Positions 11,784 through 20,146 are shown, numbered from the stretch's first letter. The stretch: DNA of 64,000 bases from Lentzea fradiae (GCF_900100955.1 NZ_FNCC01000001.1:310001-374000); one strand, 5' to 3'. The notes: generated by a model not told the origin, from the sequence alone. Numbers and translations are program-made.

Positions 11784-13013
11784 CGCCGCGTTGCGCAGCT
11801 GACCGTTCGACTCGGCGGTCCACTGCTGGTTGGCCGCGCCCGTGCAGTCCCACAGCTGCGTCACTGCGCCGTTGCCGGTGCCGGACGCGTCGAGGCACTT
11901 GCCCAGCGCCCGGAGGGTGTTGCCGGTGCGGGACCACTTCTGGGCGTTGGTGCCGTTGCACGTGTAGAGCTGGACGGCCGTGCCGTTGGCGGAGCTCGCC
12001 GCCGCGACGTCGACGCACTTGCCGCCGAAGCCGGTGATCGAACCGGCGGGCGGCGGGGGAGTGGTGCCGCCGCTCGCGGTCTCCCAGATCGCGTTGAGCA
12101 GGCTGGTGCTGCCGGTCGTGTCCTGCGACAGCTCCCAGTTCATGATCCCGCCCGCGTTGGACAGCGCCCACTGCGTCTTGCGGCGGATGGTCGGCAGGCC
12201 GTTGTAGCAGTTGCCGTTGTAGCAGTCGCGGTTGGCGTTGGCCGGGTCCTGCGCCACGAGGTCGCGGTAGGAGATGTAGGCCGGGCGGCTGTAGAACGGC
12301 ACGCCCAGCACCGCCTTGCTCGCGGGCAGGCCGCGGTTCTTCCAGAAGTTGACCGCGTTGACCGACCAGTCGTAGTTGGCGTGCGGGCTGCCGCCGTCGT
12401 AGGCCATGATGTTCAGCCAGTCGACGACGCCGAACACCGCGGGCTGCACGCCGTTCGCGATGCCGCCCTCGCTGACCACCGCGGCGGTGAGCAGCTTGCC
12501 GCGGCTGTGCAGCTGCTCGCCGAGCTGCCGCATGAGCAACGTGTAGTTGTCGCCTTCCGCGCCGGGATCCGGGTACTCCCAGTCGATGTCGACGCCGTCC
12601 AGGTTGTACTGGTTGACGAGGTTCACCAGCGCGTTGACGAACGTCGTGCGTCCACTGGAGCTGGCGGCGAGGATCTCGAAGTTGTCGTCGTTGCCGTCGT
12701 TCCAGCCGCCGACCGCGATCGACACCTTCACGCCGTTCTGGTGGCCGAGGCTGACGAGCTGCTGGAGCTTGCCGGGGTCGGGAACGCCCTGGAGCGTGCC
12801 GTTGGAGTTCGGCAGGACGAACGAGTAGTTGATGTGCGTCAGCTTCGTGTACTGGATCGAGCTGACGTTGCCGGACCACGACGGCATGTAGCCGACGCTC
12901 TTGAACCCTGCCGGATAGGCGGCCTGCGCGGCAGGCGCCATGACGGTGATCGTCGCCGCGGCCGCGGCCAGCGCGAGGCCGGCGGCACCGAGGCGGGAGC
13001 GGAGTGAACGCAT
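11679..13013 (-). CDS. Secreted GH18 chitinase with C-terminal ricin-type CBM13
   Basis: 444 aa. A Sec signal peptide (residues 1-31, ending AQA) leads to a GH18 barrel with SIAVGGW and the catalytic DGVDIDWEYP (139-148; acid Glu146). A TPPPP linker near 315 joins it to a ricin-type beta-trefoil (about 323-444) with three Q-x-W repeats (AQKW, NQQW, NQRW). It should hydrolyse chitin outside the cell, with CBM13 binding sugar. A DasR-type box 47-62 nt upstream implies induction by N-acetylglucosamine metabolites. The last 105 bp overlap the SMR tail on the opposite strand. Confidence 0.93.
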   Translation of the reverse strand: MRSLRSRLGAAGLALAAAAATITVMAPAAQAAYPAGFKSVGYMPSWSGNVSSIQYTKLTHINYSFVLPNSNGTLQGVPDPGKLQQLVSLGHQNGVKVSIAVGGWNDGNDDNFEILAASSSGRTTFVNALVNLVNQYNLDGVDIDWEYPDPGAEGDNYTLLMRQLGEQLHSRGKLLTAAVVSEGGIANGVQPAVFGVVDWLNIMAYDGGSPHANYDWSVNAVNFWKNRGLPASKAVLGVPFYSRPAYISYRDLVAQDPANANRDCYNGNCYNGLPTIRRKTQWALSNAGGIMNWELSQDTTGSTSLLNAIWETASGGTTPPPPAGSITGFGGKCVDVAAASSANGTAVQLYTCNGTNAQKWSRTGNTLRALGKCLDASGTGNGAVTQLWDCTGAANQQWTAESNGQLRNAASGRCLDATGNSSADGTRLQLWDCAGTANQRWTFA

Positions 13014-13059
13014 TGCGAGGTTGCCTCTTCCACTGTCGTCGAGCGCCCAGCGCGACGGT

Positions 13060-13075
13060 AGTGGTCTAGACCGGT
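13060..13075 (-). promoter_or_regulatory. DasR-responsive element (dre) upstream of the chitinase
   Basis: AGTGGTCTAGACCGGT matches the dre core of DasR, the GntR-family repressor of chitin and GlcNAc genes, with the TGGTCTAGACC palindrome intact and the outer bases partly conserved. It lies 47-62 nt upstream of the chitinase ATG, within a promoter-proximal position. Confidence 0.8.
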
Positions 13076-13088
13076 TGTCGGGAGATCG

Positions 13089-13120
13089 CGGTCGAACCGG
13101 AACTGGTTCCGGTTCGACCG
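13089..13120 (-). terminator. Perfect 15-bp inverted repeat after the SDR gene
   Basis: CGGTCGAACCGGAAC (13089-13103) and GTTCCGGTTCGACCG (13106-13120) are exact complements separated by TG. The repeat begins 9 nt after the SDR stop on the minus strand and precedes the chitinase promoter. No T-run follows, as is usual for actinomycete terminators. An operator role is an alternative. Confidence 0.6.
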
Positions 13121-13128
13121 GTTCCGCG

Positions 13129-13866
13129 TCACCGCAGGTAGGAGGCCCCGTTCACATCCATGATCGTGCCGCTGGCCCAGGTCGCCGCCGGGCTCGCGAG
13201 GAAGGCGACGGCCGCGGCGACCTCCTCGGGTTCGGCGACGCGGCCGAACGGGCTCTGCGCGCGGATCTGCTCGCCCGCCTCGCTGTCGAGCAGGTCGGCC
13301 ACCAGTTCGGTGCGCACGAAGCCGGGCGCGACCCCCGCGACCGCGATGCCACGCGGTGCCAGGGACTGGGCGAGTGACTGGGTCAGCGCGTGCAGGCCCG
13401 CCTTCGCCGCGCCGTACGCGGGGGCGTCGGGCTCGCCGCGGTACGCGCCGCGCGAGCCGACGTTGACGATGCGCGCGCCGTCGGTCATGTGCTGGACGGC
13501 GTGCCACGTGAGGTCTGCCGGGCCGTACAGGTTGAGCTCGACCGTGCGGCGCCACGCCCGCTGCCACTCGTCGAAGCTCGTCGTGGTGATCGGGTGGTGG
13601 AAGTAGATGCCCGCGTTGTTGACCAGGACGTCGAGACCGCCGAGCCGCTCGACGGTCGCGGCGACGACCTGCTCCGCCTGGTCCGCGCCGAGATCGCCCT
13701 GCACGGTGACGTGCCCGTCGCCGGGAAGTGCGTCGGCCACGGCCTGTGCGGCGGCGGGGTCGGAGCGGTAGTGGACCGCGATCCGGTGTCCGTCCGCCGC
13801 GAGGGCGTGGGCGATGGCGGCGCCGATGCCGCGGGAGGCTCCGGTGACGAGTGCGCGTCGGGTCAT
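13129..13866 (-). CDS. SDR-family oxidoreductase
   Basis: 245 aa classical short-chain dehydrogenase. It has TGASRGIG (residues 8-15) for NAD(P) binding, NNAG near 87, a catalytic Ser in IVNVGS, and YGAAK (Tyr-x3-Lys), and ends DVNGASYLR. The substrate is unknown; the family includes 3-oxoacyl-ACP reductases. It starts 7 nt after the stop of the Ser/Thr kinase, so the two are co-transcribed. A close paralogue occurs at 63105-63881 with the same RGA-RGEPD-PAYGA segment and C-terminal NGASYLR. Confidence 0.88.
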   Translation of the reverse strand: MTRRALVTGASRGIGAAIAHALAADGHRIAVHYRSDPAAAQAVADALPGDGHVTVQGDLGADQAEQVVAATVERLGGLDVLVNNAGIYFHHPITTTSFDEWQRAWRRTVELNLYGPADLTWHAVQHMTDGARIVNVGSRGAYRGEPDAPAYGAAKAGLHALTQSLAQSLAPRGIAVAGVAPGFVRTELVADLLDSEAGEQIRAQSPFGRVAEPEEVAAAVAFLASPAATWASGTIMDVNGASYLR

Positions 13867-13873
13867 GGGGTGA

Positions 13874-15706
13874 TCATGCCTGGTTGTCGATCATCCACTT
13901 GCCGTTCTGCTGGACGAACGTGTACGTGTGCCGCTCGGTCGAGTGGACGCCCCCGCCCTGCAGGTACGTCACCGACACGGTCACCACGTTGTCGCCCTGC
14001 GGCGCGAAGTCCGACAGCTGCACCCCGCTGAACTGGGACCACCATGACTGGTAGTTCTGGAAGCTCGGGGAGCGGACGGACTTGAACCTGTCCGTGAGCA
14101 GCGAGTAGCTGGTCTGCAGGTCGCCGGGGATCAGCGCGTAGTAGGCGGTGATCGCCTCCTGCGCGTTCTTCGGTCCCGCGGGCGGCGGCGGGTTCTGCCC
14201 CTGGCCGGGGTCCGTGGCGGGCGGGGTCTCCGCTGTGGACTCGGCGGGCGGCGTCGACTGGGTCTCGGTCGTCGTCGTGGTCTGCAACTGGGACTGCGGG
14301 TCCTGCTGTCCCTGGTCCGGGGCCGGCGTGTTCGTGCCGGAGTCACCGGCCGCAGGCGGGTTGTTCGCCTGGGAGCTGTCGCCCTTGGGCCACAGGAAGA
14401 ACGCGCCGAAGCCCACCGCGAGCACCAGCAGGACGATCGCGACCGGCACGAGCGGGGACCGGCGGCGCTCCTCCTCCTGCGCGGCGGGGGCCGGCGGCGG
14501 GGGAGTGACCGGTGCGGGCCGTGCCGGTTCCGGGGCGGGGAGAACCGGCGTCGCGGCGGCGACCGCGGGGGTCGTGGCGGCGACGGTCTTGTCCTCCGAG
14601 GACTCCGCCGCGGCCTTCTCCTCGACGGGGGCGGGCTGGGGTTCCTCGGCGGCGGGCTCGGGTTCTTCCGCGACGGGCTCGGCGACGGGCTCTTCGGCGG
14701 CGGGTTCCGGCTCCTTGGCGGCCGCGGGCGGGGCGGTGAGCCCGGCGGCCTCGGCGGCCGCGGCACCCGCGACCAGTCCGGCGGCTGCGGTACCCGCGCC
14801 CTTCTTGGACTTCTCCTCCGGCTGGGCCTCGACGGGCAGCTCGACGGTCGAGGGGATGACGACCGTCGCCTCCGATCCCTGCGGCGACTCGTTCACCACC
14901 GCCGCCAGCAGGTGGACGGCCTCCTCCATGGTGGGACGGCGGTCGGGTTCGTTGGCCAGCAGGCGGAACAGCACGGGCGCGAGCAGCGGACCTGCGTTGG
15001 CCGGCGGCATGATCGAGCCGCTGGCGACGCGGTGCAGCATCGCGATGGTGTTCTCGGAGGTGCCGAACGGCGGTTCGCCCTCGACGGCGTTGTACAGCGT
15101 GGCGCCCAGCGAGAAGACGTCGGAGGGGAGACCGGCGTCCTCGCCGCGGGCGACCTCGGGGGAGAAGAACGCGGGGGTGCCCACGGTGCCGGTCGCGGTG
15201 GCGGTCGCGTCCTCACCGGTGGCGCGCGAGATGCCGAAGTCGGTGATCTTCACTTCCTGGTCGCCGATCAGCACGTTGCCGGGCTTCACGTCGCGGTGCT
15301 GGATGCCGTGGCGGTGCGCGGCGGCCAGCGCGGCGGCGGTGTAGCACCCGATCCGCGCGACCTCGCGCGGCGGCAGCGTGCCCTGCTCGGCGATGACGGC
15401 GGCGAGGCTGCGGGACGGTAAGTACTCCATGATCAGCCAGGGCTGACCGTCCTCCTCCACGACGTCGTACACGCGGATGGCGTTCGGGTGCTCCAGCCGG
15501 GCGGAGAGCCGGGCCTCGCGCATCGCCCTCGCCTTGGCGCGCGCGACCCTGGCGTCGTCGAGGCCGTCCAGCGCGAGCAGCGCCTTGGCGGCGACAACGC
15601 GTTGGAGCTGCTCGTCGTAGGCTTGCCAGACGACGCCCATGGCGCCCTGGCCCACCTTCTTCCTCAAACTGTAGCGGCTCCCGATGAGCCTGCTGCTCTC
15701 CTCCAC
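13874..15706 (-). CDS. Membrane-anchored Ser/Thr protein kinase
   Basis: 610 aa. The kinase domain (about 12-270) has GQGAMGVV, Lys41, HRDVKPGN (137-144) and DFG (156-158), all residues needed for catalysis. A long Pro/Ala/Glu-rich juxtamembrane stretch (295-415) leads to one helix (418-440). Beyond it are a Gln/Thr/Pro linker and a compact extracellular domain of about 100 residues that ends the protein. Topology is the Pkn sensor type. Start GTG 15706 is preferred because GGGAG lies 7 nt before it; GTG 15733 is an in-frame alternative. It diverges from the RHH-ClpN gene and is followed by the SDR. Confidence 0.9.
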   Translation of the reverse strand: MEESSRLIGSRYSLRKKVGQGAMGVVWQAYDEQLQRVVAAKALLALDGLDDARVARAKARAMREARLSARLEHPNAIRVYDVVEEDGQPWLIMEYLPSRSLAAVIAEQGTLPPREVARIGCYTAAALAAAHRHGIQHRDVKPGNVLIGDQEVKITDFGISRATGEDATATATGTVGTPAFFSPEVARGEDAGLPSDVFSLGATLYNAVEGEPPFGTSENTIAMLHRVASGSIMPPANAGPLLAPVLFRLLANEPDRRPTMEEAVHLLAAVVNESPQGSEATVVIPSTVELPVEAQPEEKSKKGAGTAAAGLVAGAAAAEAAGLTAPPAAAKEPEPAAEEPVAEPVAEEPEPAAEEPQPAPVEEKAAAESSEDKTVAATTPAVAAATPVLPAPEPARPAPVTPPPPAPAAQEEERRRSPLVPVAIVLLVLAVGFGAFFLWPKGDSSQANNPPAAGDSGTNTPAPDQGQQDPQSQLQTTTTTETQSTPPAESTAETPPATDPGQGQNPPPPAGPKNAQEAITAYYALIPGDLQTSYSLLTDRFKSVRSPSFQNYQSWWSQFSGVQLSDFAPQGDNVVTVSVTYLQGGGVHSTERHTYTFVQQNGKWMIDNQA

Positions 15707-15760
15707 GCGTGTGCTCCCGTCCCCTCTGATCACTCACAAGTGTGACGGTTGCCGCCGCCG

Positions 15761-15816
15761 ACGTTGACCATAACCCCACCTGGGGGTACGCATGGGGTTA
15801 TGCCAAAAGTCAACGT
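15761..15816 (+). promoter_or_regulatory. Extended inverted repeat over the RHH-ClpN start codon
   Basis: Two nested exact inverted repeats share one centre. The outer pair is ACGTTGAC (15761-15768) with GTCAACGT (15809-15816). The inner pair is CATAACCCCA (15769-15778) with TGGGGTTATG (15793-15802). The ATG at 15800 is the end of the inner right arm. It could be an operator for the gene's own RHH domain or an mRNA hairpin hiding the start codon. Confidence 0.65.
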
Positions 15817-16450
15817 GTACCTGCCGGACGACCTGGCCGACTCGGTCAAGGAGCTCAACCTTCCTGTCTCGGCGATCTGCCAGCGGGCACTGGAGGTTTC
15901 CGTCAAACGACTGGCGTCGGTCCGCGGCCTCACCGTCGCCGACCTCGACGGGGAAAGGGGTTCCCAGCTGACCGAGCGCTTACGCACGGTGCTCCGGCTC
16001 GCGGGCGGTTCCTCGGTGGTCACCACGGCCGGTCTGGTGCGCGCACTCGTCGAGGAAGGCGGCAACCTCGCGCTCGACGTGTTGCGCGCCATCGACATCG
16101 ACCCGCGGTCGTTGCGTCTCGACACGCCGGAACGCAAGGGGTCCGGCTTCGCCCCGGACGCGGTGAACGCGCTGGAGCTGGCGGTCGTGGAGGCGATCGC
16201 CTTGGGGCACAACTACGTCGGCTGCGAACACCTGCTGCTCGGCTTGGTGGCCGAACCGGACGGCGAGGGCGGCGAGCTGCTGCGCTCGCTCGGTGCGGAC
16301 ATCAAGGGCACGCGGCGGGCCGTGCAGACCGCGCTGGCCGGGATCATCCACGCGCAGAAGCAGAAGGCCGCGGGACCGGACCCGGCCGAGGTGGTGAAGA
16401 TGATCATGGCTCGGCTGGACCGGCTGGAGAAGCACGCCGGTATCGGCTGA
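15800..16450 (+). CDS. RHH-like N-terminus joined to Clp N-terminal domain
   Basis: 216 aa. Residues 1-35 (KVNVYLPDDLADSVKE then VSAICQRALE) have the beta strand and two helices of a ribbon-helix-helix DNA-binding domain. About 60-190 are a Clp N-terminal repeat (GHNYVGCEHLLLGL), the module Clp ATPases use for substrates and adaptors. A short helix ends the chain. No ATPase domain is present. ATG 15800 is used because RHH proteins start right before the strand. The start lies in a large inverted repeat, which fits autoregulation. Its 3' end overlaps the WYL gene by 47 bp. The biological role is unknown. Confidence 0.8.
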   Translation: MPKVNVYLPDDLADSVKELNLPVSAICQRALEVSVKRLASVRGLTVADLDGERGSQLTERLRTVLRLAGGSSVVTTAGLVRALVEEGGNLALDVLRAIDIDPRSLRLDTPERKGSGFAPDAVNALELAVVEAIALGHNYVGCEHLLLGLVAEPDGEGGELLRSLGADIKGTRRAVQTALAGIIHAQKQKAAGPDPAEVVKMIMARLDRLEKHAGIG

Positions 16451-17369
16451 CGAGCTCCTCGCCGATGCGCGCGAGGTGTTCGGCCACCTCGGGCGACTCG
16501 ACCGTGACGAGACCGCCCCATCCGGCGACGTTGCGGGCGATGTCGAACGCGCGCGGCGCGGTCAGCTCGACCCTCGTCCGGTCGCCGACCTCTTCCACGA
16601 CCGTGCAGTGACGGCCGTGCTGATGGCGGAAGACGTCGAGGAACCGCGTGGGCACGAGGATCGTCGCCGAAGCCGTCGCACGGCGTTCTTCGACGGCGGT
16701 GACGATCTCGTCCCACGCGCCCGCCAGCTCGAAGTCCGGCGGCCGGTCGGAGGGGACACCGGTGAGAGTGGCGCCGAGAATGCGATCGAGCCGGAAAGTG
16801 CGCTGACCCGCCGCGGTGCCGGCGATGAAGTACCAGGTGCCGTCCTTGTCGACGAGCCCCCACGGGTCGACGACGCGTCCTTCCGGTTTCTCGCCCCGTT
16901 TCCGGTAGCTCAGGCGCACCTGGACCTGTTGCACGATCGCGGTCTGCAGCGTGGCGACCAGGCCGGGGCGTTCCTTGACGTCCTCGCCCCATCCGGCCGT
17001 GTCGACGATCGTCGCTTGGGCGGCCGCTTCGGCGTCGGAGCGGAAGGTCTGCGGCAACGCGCGCACGAGCTTTCTCAGTGCCGACTTCACCTCCGGTGCC
17101 ACGGACGCGGCCGGGCCCGCGACGAGGAACAGCGCCTGGGCCTCCGCCGAGGTGAGGCCGCTGAGATCGGTGCGGGCGCCACCGACGAGCGACCAGCCGC
17201 CGCCCCGGCCGGGCTGGGGGTAGACCGGCACGCCCGCCGCGGACAACGCCTCCAGGTCACGGCGTGCGGTCGCGCGCGAGACCTCCAGCTCCTCGGCCAG
17301 TTCGGCGGCGGTGATCCGGCCGCGGGCCTGCATCAACAACAACGTGGCGACGAGCCGGTCCGCGCGCAT
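16404..17369 (-). CDS. WYL-domain transcriptional regulator (DeoR-type HTH)
   Basis: 321 aa. The N-terminal winged helix (MRADRLVATLLLMQARGRIT then SRATARRDLEAL) is of the DeoR/HTH-11 type. A WYL domain (around 140-225, with GTWYFIAGT in place of the W-Y-L core) and a C-terminal extension follow. Such proteins sense small ligands. It diverges from the VOC protein gene, with a perfect 10-bp inverted repeat between them, so it probably controls that gene and itself. Start ATG 17369 follows the family pattern. Confidence 0.88.
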   Translation of the reverse strand: MRADRLVATLLLMQARGRITAAELAEELEVSRATARRDLEALSAAGVPVYPQPGRGGGWSLVGGARTDLSGLTSAEAQALFLVAGPAASVAPEVKSALRKLVRALPQTFRSDAEAAAQATIVDTAGWGEDVKERPGLVATLQTAIVQQVQVRLSYRKRGEKPEGRVVDPWGLVDKDGTWYFIAGTAAGQRTFRLDRILGATLTGVPSDRPPDFELAGAWDEIVTAVEERRATASATILVPTRFLDVFRHQHGRHCTVVEEVGDRTRVELTAPRAFDIARNVAGWGGLVTVESPEVAEHLARIGEELVSRYRRASPAGPAEP

Positions 17370-17387
17370 GTCTCCAGATTTCCGGTG

Positions 17388-17412
17388 AAAGTGCTCACTG
17401 GATGAGCACTTT
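17388..17412. promoter_or_regulatory. Operator between the WYL regulator and the VOC gene
   Basis: AAAGTGCTCA (17388-17397) and TGAGCACTTT (17403-17412) form a perfect inverted repeat with 5 nt between arms, centred 31 nt upstream of the regulator start. It is the obvious binding site for the WYL protein on the shared divergent promoter. Confidence 0.75.
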
Positions 17413-17458
17413 ACGGCGGAAGCTCGAAACACACCGACCGAAAATTTTGGAGGCAGCC

Positions 17459-17872
17459 GTGCTGCGAGGAATGTCGACCGTGTCCTACTTCGCCGACGAC
17501 GTGGCGGAGGCCCGTGCCTGGTATGCGTCGTTCCTCGGCGTGGACGCGTACTTCGAGCGGAGCGGCCCCGACGGGCGGCCGGCCTACGTGGAGTTCCGCA
17601 TCGGCGACTACCAGGCGGAGCTCGGGATCGTGGACCGCGCGTACGAGGTGACGCCGTCGGCGGGACCGGCGGGGCAGATCGTCTACTGGGCGGTCGACGA
17701 CCTGGACGCGACGCTGGCGAGGCTCGCCGAGCTGGGCGCTCGGGTGCACGACGAACCGCGGGTGCGCGGCGAGGGCTTCGTGACGGCGTCGGTGGTCGAC
17801 CCGTTCGGCAACGTCCTCGGCGTCATGACGAACACGCACTACCTGTCGGTCGTGGGCGGGAAACACCACTGA
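17459..17872 (+). CDS. VOC (glyoxalase/dioxygenase superfamily) protein
   Basis: 137 aa with the paired beta-alpha-beta-beta-beta halves of the vicinal oxygen chelate fold: VSYFADDVAEARAWYASFLG, YVEFRIGDYQAELGI, VYWAVDDLDATLARL, and DPFGNVLGVM at the end. The metal-ligand pattern is incomplete, so it may be an antibiotic-binding or ligand-binding member rather than a metalloenzyme. The start is GTG 17459, preceded by GGAGG at 17449-17453. It is probably the target of the divergent WYL regulator. Confidence 0.82.
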   Translation: MLRGMSTVSYFADDVAEARAWYASFLGVDAYFERSGPDGRPAYVEFRIGDYQAELGIVDRAYEVTPSAGPAGQIVYWAVDDLDATLARLAELGARVHDEPRVRGEGFVTASVVDPFGNVLGVMTNTHYLSVVGGKHH

Positions 17873-17889
17873 TCCCCGTCGCGGCCGCC

Positions 17890-17895
17890 TATCCT
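17890..17895 (+). promoter_or_regulatory. -10 box of a leaderless gene
   Basis: TATCCT ends 6 nt before GTG 17902, the distance expected when transcription begins at the start codon. No ribosome site is visible upstream of this GTG. Confidence 0.5.
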
Positions 17896-17901
17896 GCACA
17901 G

Positions 17902-18369
17902 GTGCAGCTCGCCATCACCGGACATCGCGGCCTCTCCTCCGAGCTGGAGGCCAGGGTCGACAGGCTGATCCGGGACGCCGTCGCCACCAGCGGTGACGTC
18001 GTCGGCGTGTCGTGCCTGGCGGACGGGGCGGACGCGGTGTTCGCGCAGGCGGTGCTCGACGCGGGCGGTTCGCTGGTCGCCGTGCTGCCCGCCACGAGCT
18101 ACCGCGAGACGCTGCCCGAGGACTACCGGCCCCTCTACGACCGGCTGCTGTCCCGCGCGGGCAAGGTCGTGCAGCTGCCGTACGTCGTGCCGGACCCGCA
18201 CGCGTACATGGAGGCGGGCAAGCGGATGGTCGACGAGTCCGACTCGTTGCTCGCCGTGTGGGACGGACAACCCGGACGCGGTGAAGGCGGGACGGCCGAC
18301 GTCGTCGCCTACGCGCGGTCGCGGGGCGTGCCGGTCACCGTGCTGTGGCCCGAGGGCGCGATCCGCTGA
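17902..18369 (+). CDS. SLOG-superfamily Rossmann protein
   Basis: 155 aa. The N-terminal ITGHRGLS loop, the SCLADGADAVFAQAVL helix and the GEGGTADVVAYAR segment are features of SLOG (SMF/DprA-LOG) nucleotide-binding folds. These include cytokinin-forming LOG proteins and sensors of nucleotide signals. The LOG catalytic PGGxGTxxE motif is not present as such, so the chemistry is unclear. GTG 17902 follows a TATCCT box by 6 nt and is probably leaderless. The 3' end overlaps the FAD oxidoreductase gene by 35 bp on the opposite strand. Confidence 0.65.
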   Translation: MQLAITGHRGLSSELEARVDRLIRDAVATSGDVVGVSCLADGADAVFAQAVLDAGGSLVAVLPATSYRETLPEDYRPLYDRLLSRAGKVVQLPYVVPDPHAYMEAGKRMVDESDSLLAVWDGQPGRGEGGTADVVAYARSRGVPVTVLWPEGAIR

Positions 18370-19663
18370 GCACATGCCACAACACCCTCGGCGCGAGCAG
18401 CGCTGACGGGTGGTCGGCCAGTTGCGCGACGCGGACGTACGCGCGGTAGACCCGTGCGTTGCCGGGGACGGCGTCGGCGAGGCGTTGCGCGTACCACCGC
18501 CGCGCCCGTGTGCGCGTTGTCGTCTTCCGGTTGCTCCAGGCGCGGTCGGCAGTCGTCACGGCCGACCACGGCAGCCGCGCCGACCTGGCCACCGCACGCT
18601 GGAAGACGAGCGGTTCCTTCGCCAGGTCGTGGCTCTGGAGCAGGTGCCGCAGGTCGGCGGCGTGCAGGGCGGCCAGCGTCATCCCGTGGCCGTGCACGGG
18701 GTTGAGCGAGATCACCGAGTCGCCGACCGCGAGCAGGCCCCGCGGCCATCGCGGCACCTGGTGGAACCTGTTCCAGCGGCTGCGCAGGGCGCCCGAGCGG
18801 TGGACGGGCGACGCGGGAACGGCGGTCTTCACGATCTCCGCGATGTCGTGGCACTCCAGGGCCGCGGCGTGCTCGGCGAACCCGTCCTCGTCGGCCGGGG
18901 TGGTGTCGCCGTCCGTGCCCACCAGCGTGACGAACCACCGGTAGCCGTCCACTTCGGACACAGCGGCGCCGCGCCGCGGTGAGGGCGCCCGCGTGAACTC
19001 GCGGGCCGTTCTCCAGTCGAGCCCGAGGTCGCTCGTCACGTGGTAGAGCCGCGAGGCGCAGGCGGCGTGGCCGGTGACGATCAGCGGCGCCGGGCAGTGC
19101 ACACCGTGCTCGGCGAGCCACGACACGAGCTTGCCCGCCTGCCCGGACGCGTCGACCACCAGGTCCGCGTAGTCGGTGAACGGACGCCCGTCGCGCGTGC
19201 CGTGCACACCGGTGACGAGCCCGCGGTCGGTGAGCAGGCCCTGGACGGTCACGCCGTCCACCAGGGAGACGTTCGGGAGCTTCAACACCCGCTTCCTGAC
19301 GACCTGCTCGATCGTCACCCGCGTCGCCGACAGCACGCTCAGCCCGAGGTGGTCGCGCGGCGCCCAGCCGGACGGGAAGCGGACCAGGTGGTCGCTGCCG
19401 ACGTCCGCGCGGACCGCGCCCGCGTCCTCGAGGTCGGCGCGGAACCGGGGGAACAGCTCGTCCAGGACCTCGGCCCCGCGCGCCAGCAGCACGTGCGGGT
19501 GGTGCGCCTGGGGCACGCCGGGGCGGTGCCCGGTGTCCGGGGTGAGCCGGTCCCGTTCCACCAGCACGACGTCGCCGTACGACTCGGACAGCGCCCTGGC
19601 CGCCAGCAGTCCCGCGAAGCCGGCGCCGATGACCAGGGCGCGGTCGGAGTACATGGCGGTCAT
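18335..19663 (-). CDS. FAD-dependent oxidoreductase (geranylgeranyl reductase/epoxidase-like)
   Basis: 442 aa. It has a Rossmann FAD motif VIGAGFAGLLAARAL (residues 11-25), an Arg/Glu-rich second strand (VVLVERD) and a GD motif in LLAVGDSVISLNPVHGHGM that binds the FAD ribityl chain. This is the layout of PHBH-fold monooxygenases and squalene epoxidase-like enzymes. A short Arg-rich C-terminal part follows. The substrate cannot be told. It lies alone on the minus strand and overlaps the SLOG gene tail to tail. Confidence 0.85.
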   Translation of the reverse strand: MTAMYSDRALVIGAGFAGLLAARALSESYGDVVLVERDRLTPDTGHRPGVPQAHHPHVLLARGAEVLDELFPRFRADLEDAGAVRADVGSDHLVRFPSGWAPRDHLGLSVLSATRVTIEQVVRKRVLKLPNVSLVDGVTVQGLLTDRGLVTGVHGTRDGRPFTDYADLVVDASGQAGKLVSWLAEHGVHCPAPLIVTGHAACASRLYHVTSDLGLDWRTAREFTRAPSPRRGAAVSEVDGYRWFVTLVGTDGDTTPADEDGFAEHAAALECHDIAEIVKTAVPASPVHRSGALRSRWNRFHQVPRWPRGLLAVGDSVISLNPVHGHGMTLAALHAADLRHLLQSHDLAKEPLVFQRAVARSARLPWSAVTTADRAWSNRKTTTRTRARRWYAQRLADAVPGNARVYRAYVRVAQLADHPSALLAPRVLWHVLSGSRPRATAR

Positions 19664-19741
19664 GCTGACAGAGCCCGGTCCGCGGATCGAGACGCCGAAA
19701 GTCCCGTGTCACGGCCGGGCGGAGTGTTCCCGGCTGGAACC

Positions 19742-20146
19742 TCAGACCGGGAAGTTCCGCACCCAGCGCTTCTGCCACGGCGTCTCGACGGCACGCTTGT
19801 GGTAGTTCGCGCGGGTCCACGCCACGGCTTCCCGCGCGGGGACGCCGGAGAGCACCGCCAGGCACGAGATCACGGTGCCGGTGCGGCCGATGCCGCCGCT
19901 GCACGCCACTTCGACGCGTTCGCCCGCCAGGGCACGGGCGTGCAGCGCGCGGATCAGCCGCACGGCCTCGTCGTGGTCGCGCGGCAGCCGGAAGTCCGGC
20001 CAGTCGATCCAGTCGTGCGGCCACGGCACGTCGACCGGCCGCGGCTGCAGGTACACGCCGTACTGCGGTTGCGGTTCGACGAGCGTGCCGTCCCGCAGCC
20101 CGCGTCCCGTCACCACGGTGCCGTCCGGAAGTTCGACGGTCTTCAC
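19742..20146 (-). CDS. Protein tyrosine/dual-specificity phosphatase-like protein
   Basis: 134 aa. The phosphate loop C-x5-R is complete (ACSGGIGRTG, Cys82 and Arg88). The general-acid Asp is probably in the IDWPDF region (about 47-52). The chain is short and Trp-rich, fitting the small actinobacterial protein-tyrosine-phosphatase family related to dual-specificity enzymes. No signal peptide is seen, so it should act in the cytoplasm. No adjacent kinase gene is present. The start is ATG 20146. Confidence 0.85.
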   Translation of the reverse strand: MKTVELPDGTVVTGRGLRDGTLVEPQPQYGVYLQPRPVDVPWPHDWIDWPDFRLPRDHDEAVRLIRALHARALAGERVEVACSGGIGRTGTVISCLAVLSGVPAREAVAWTRANYHKRAVETPWQKRWVRNFPV

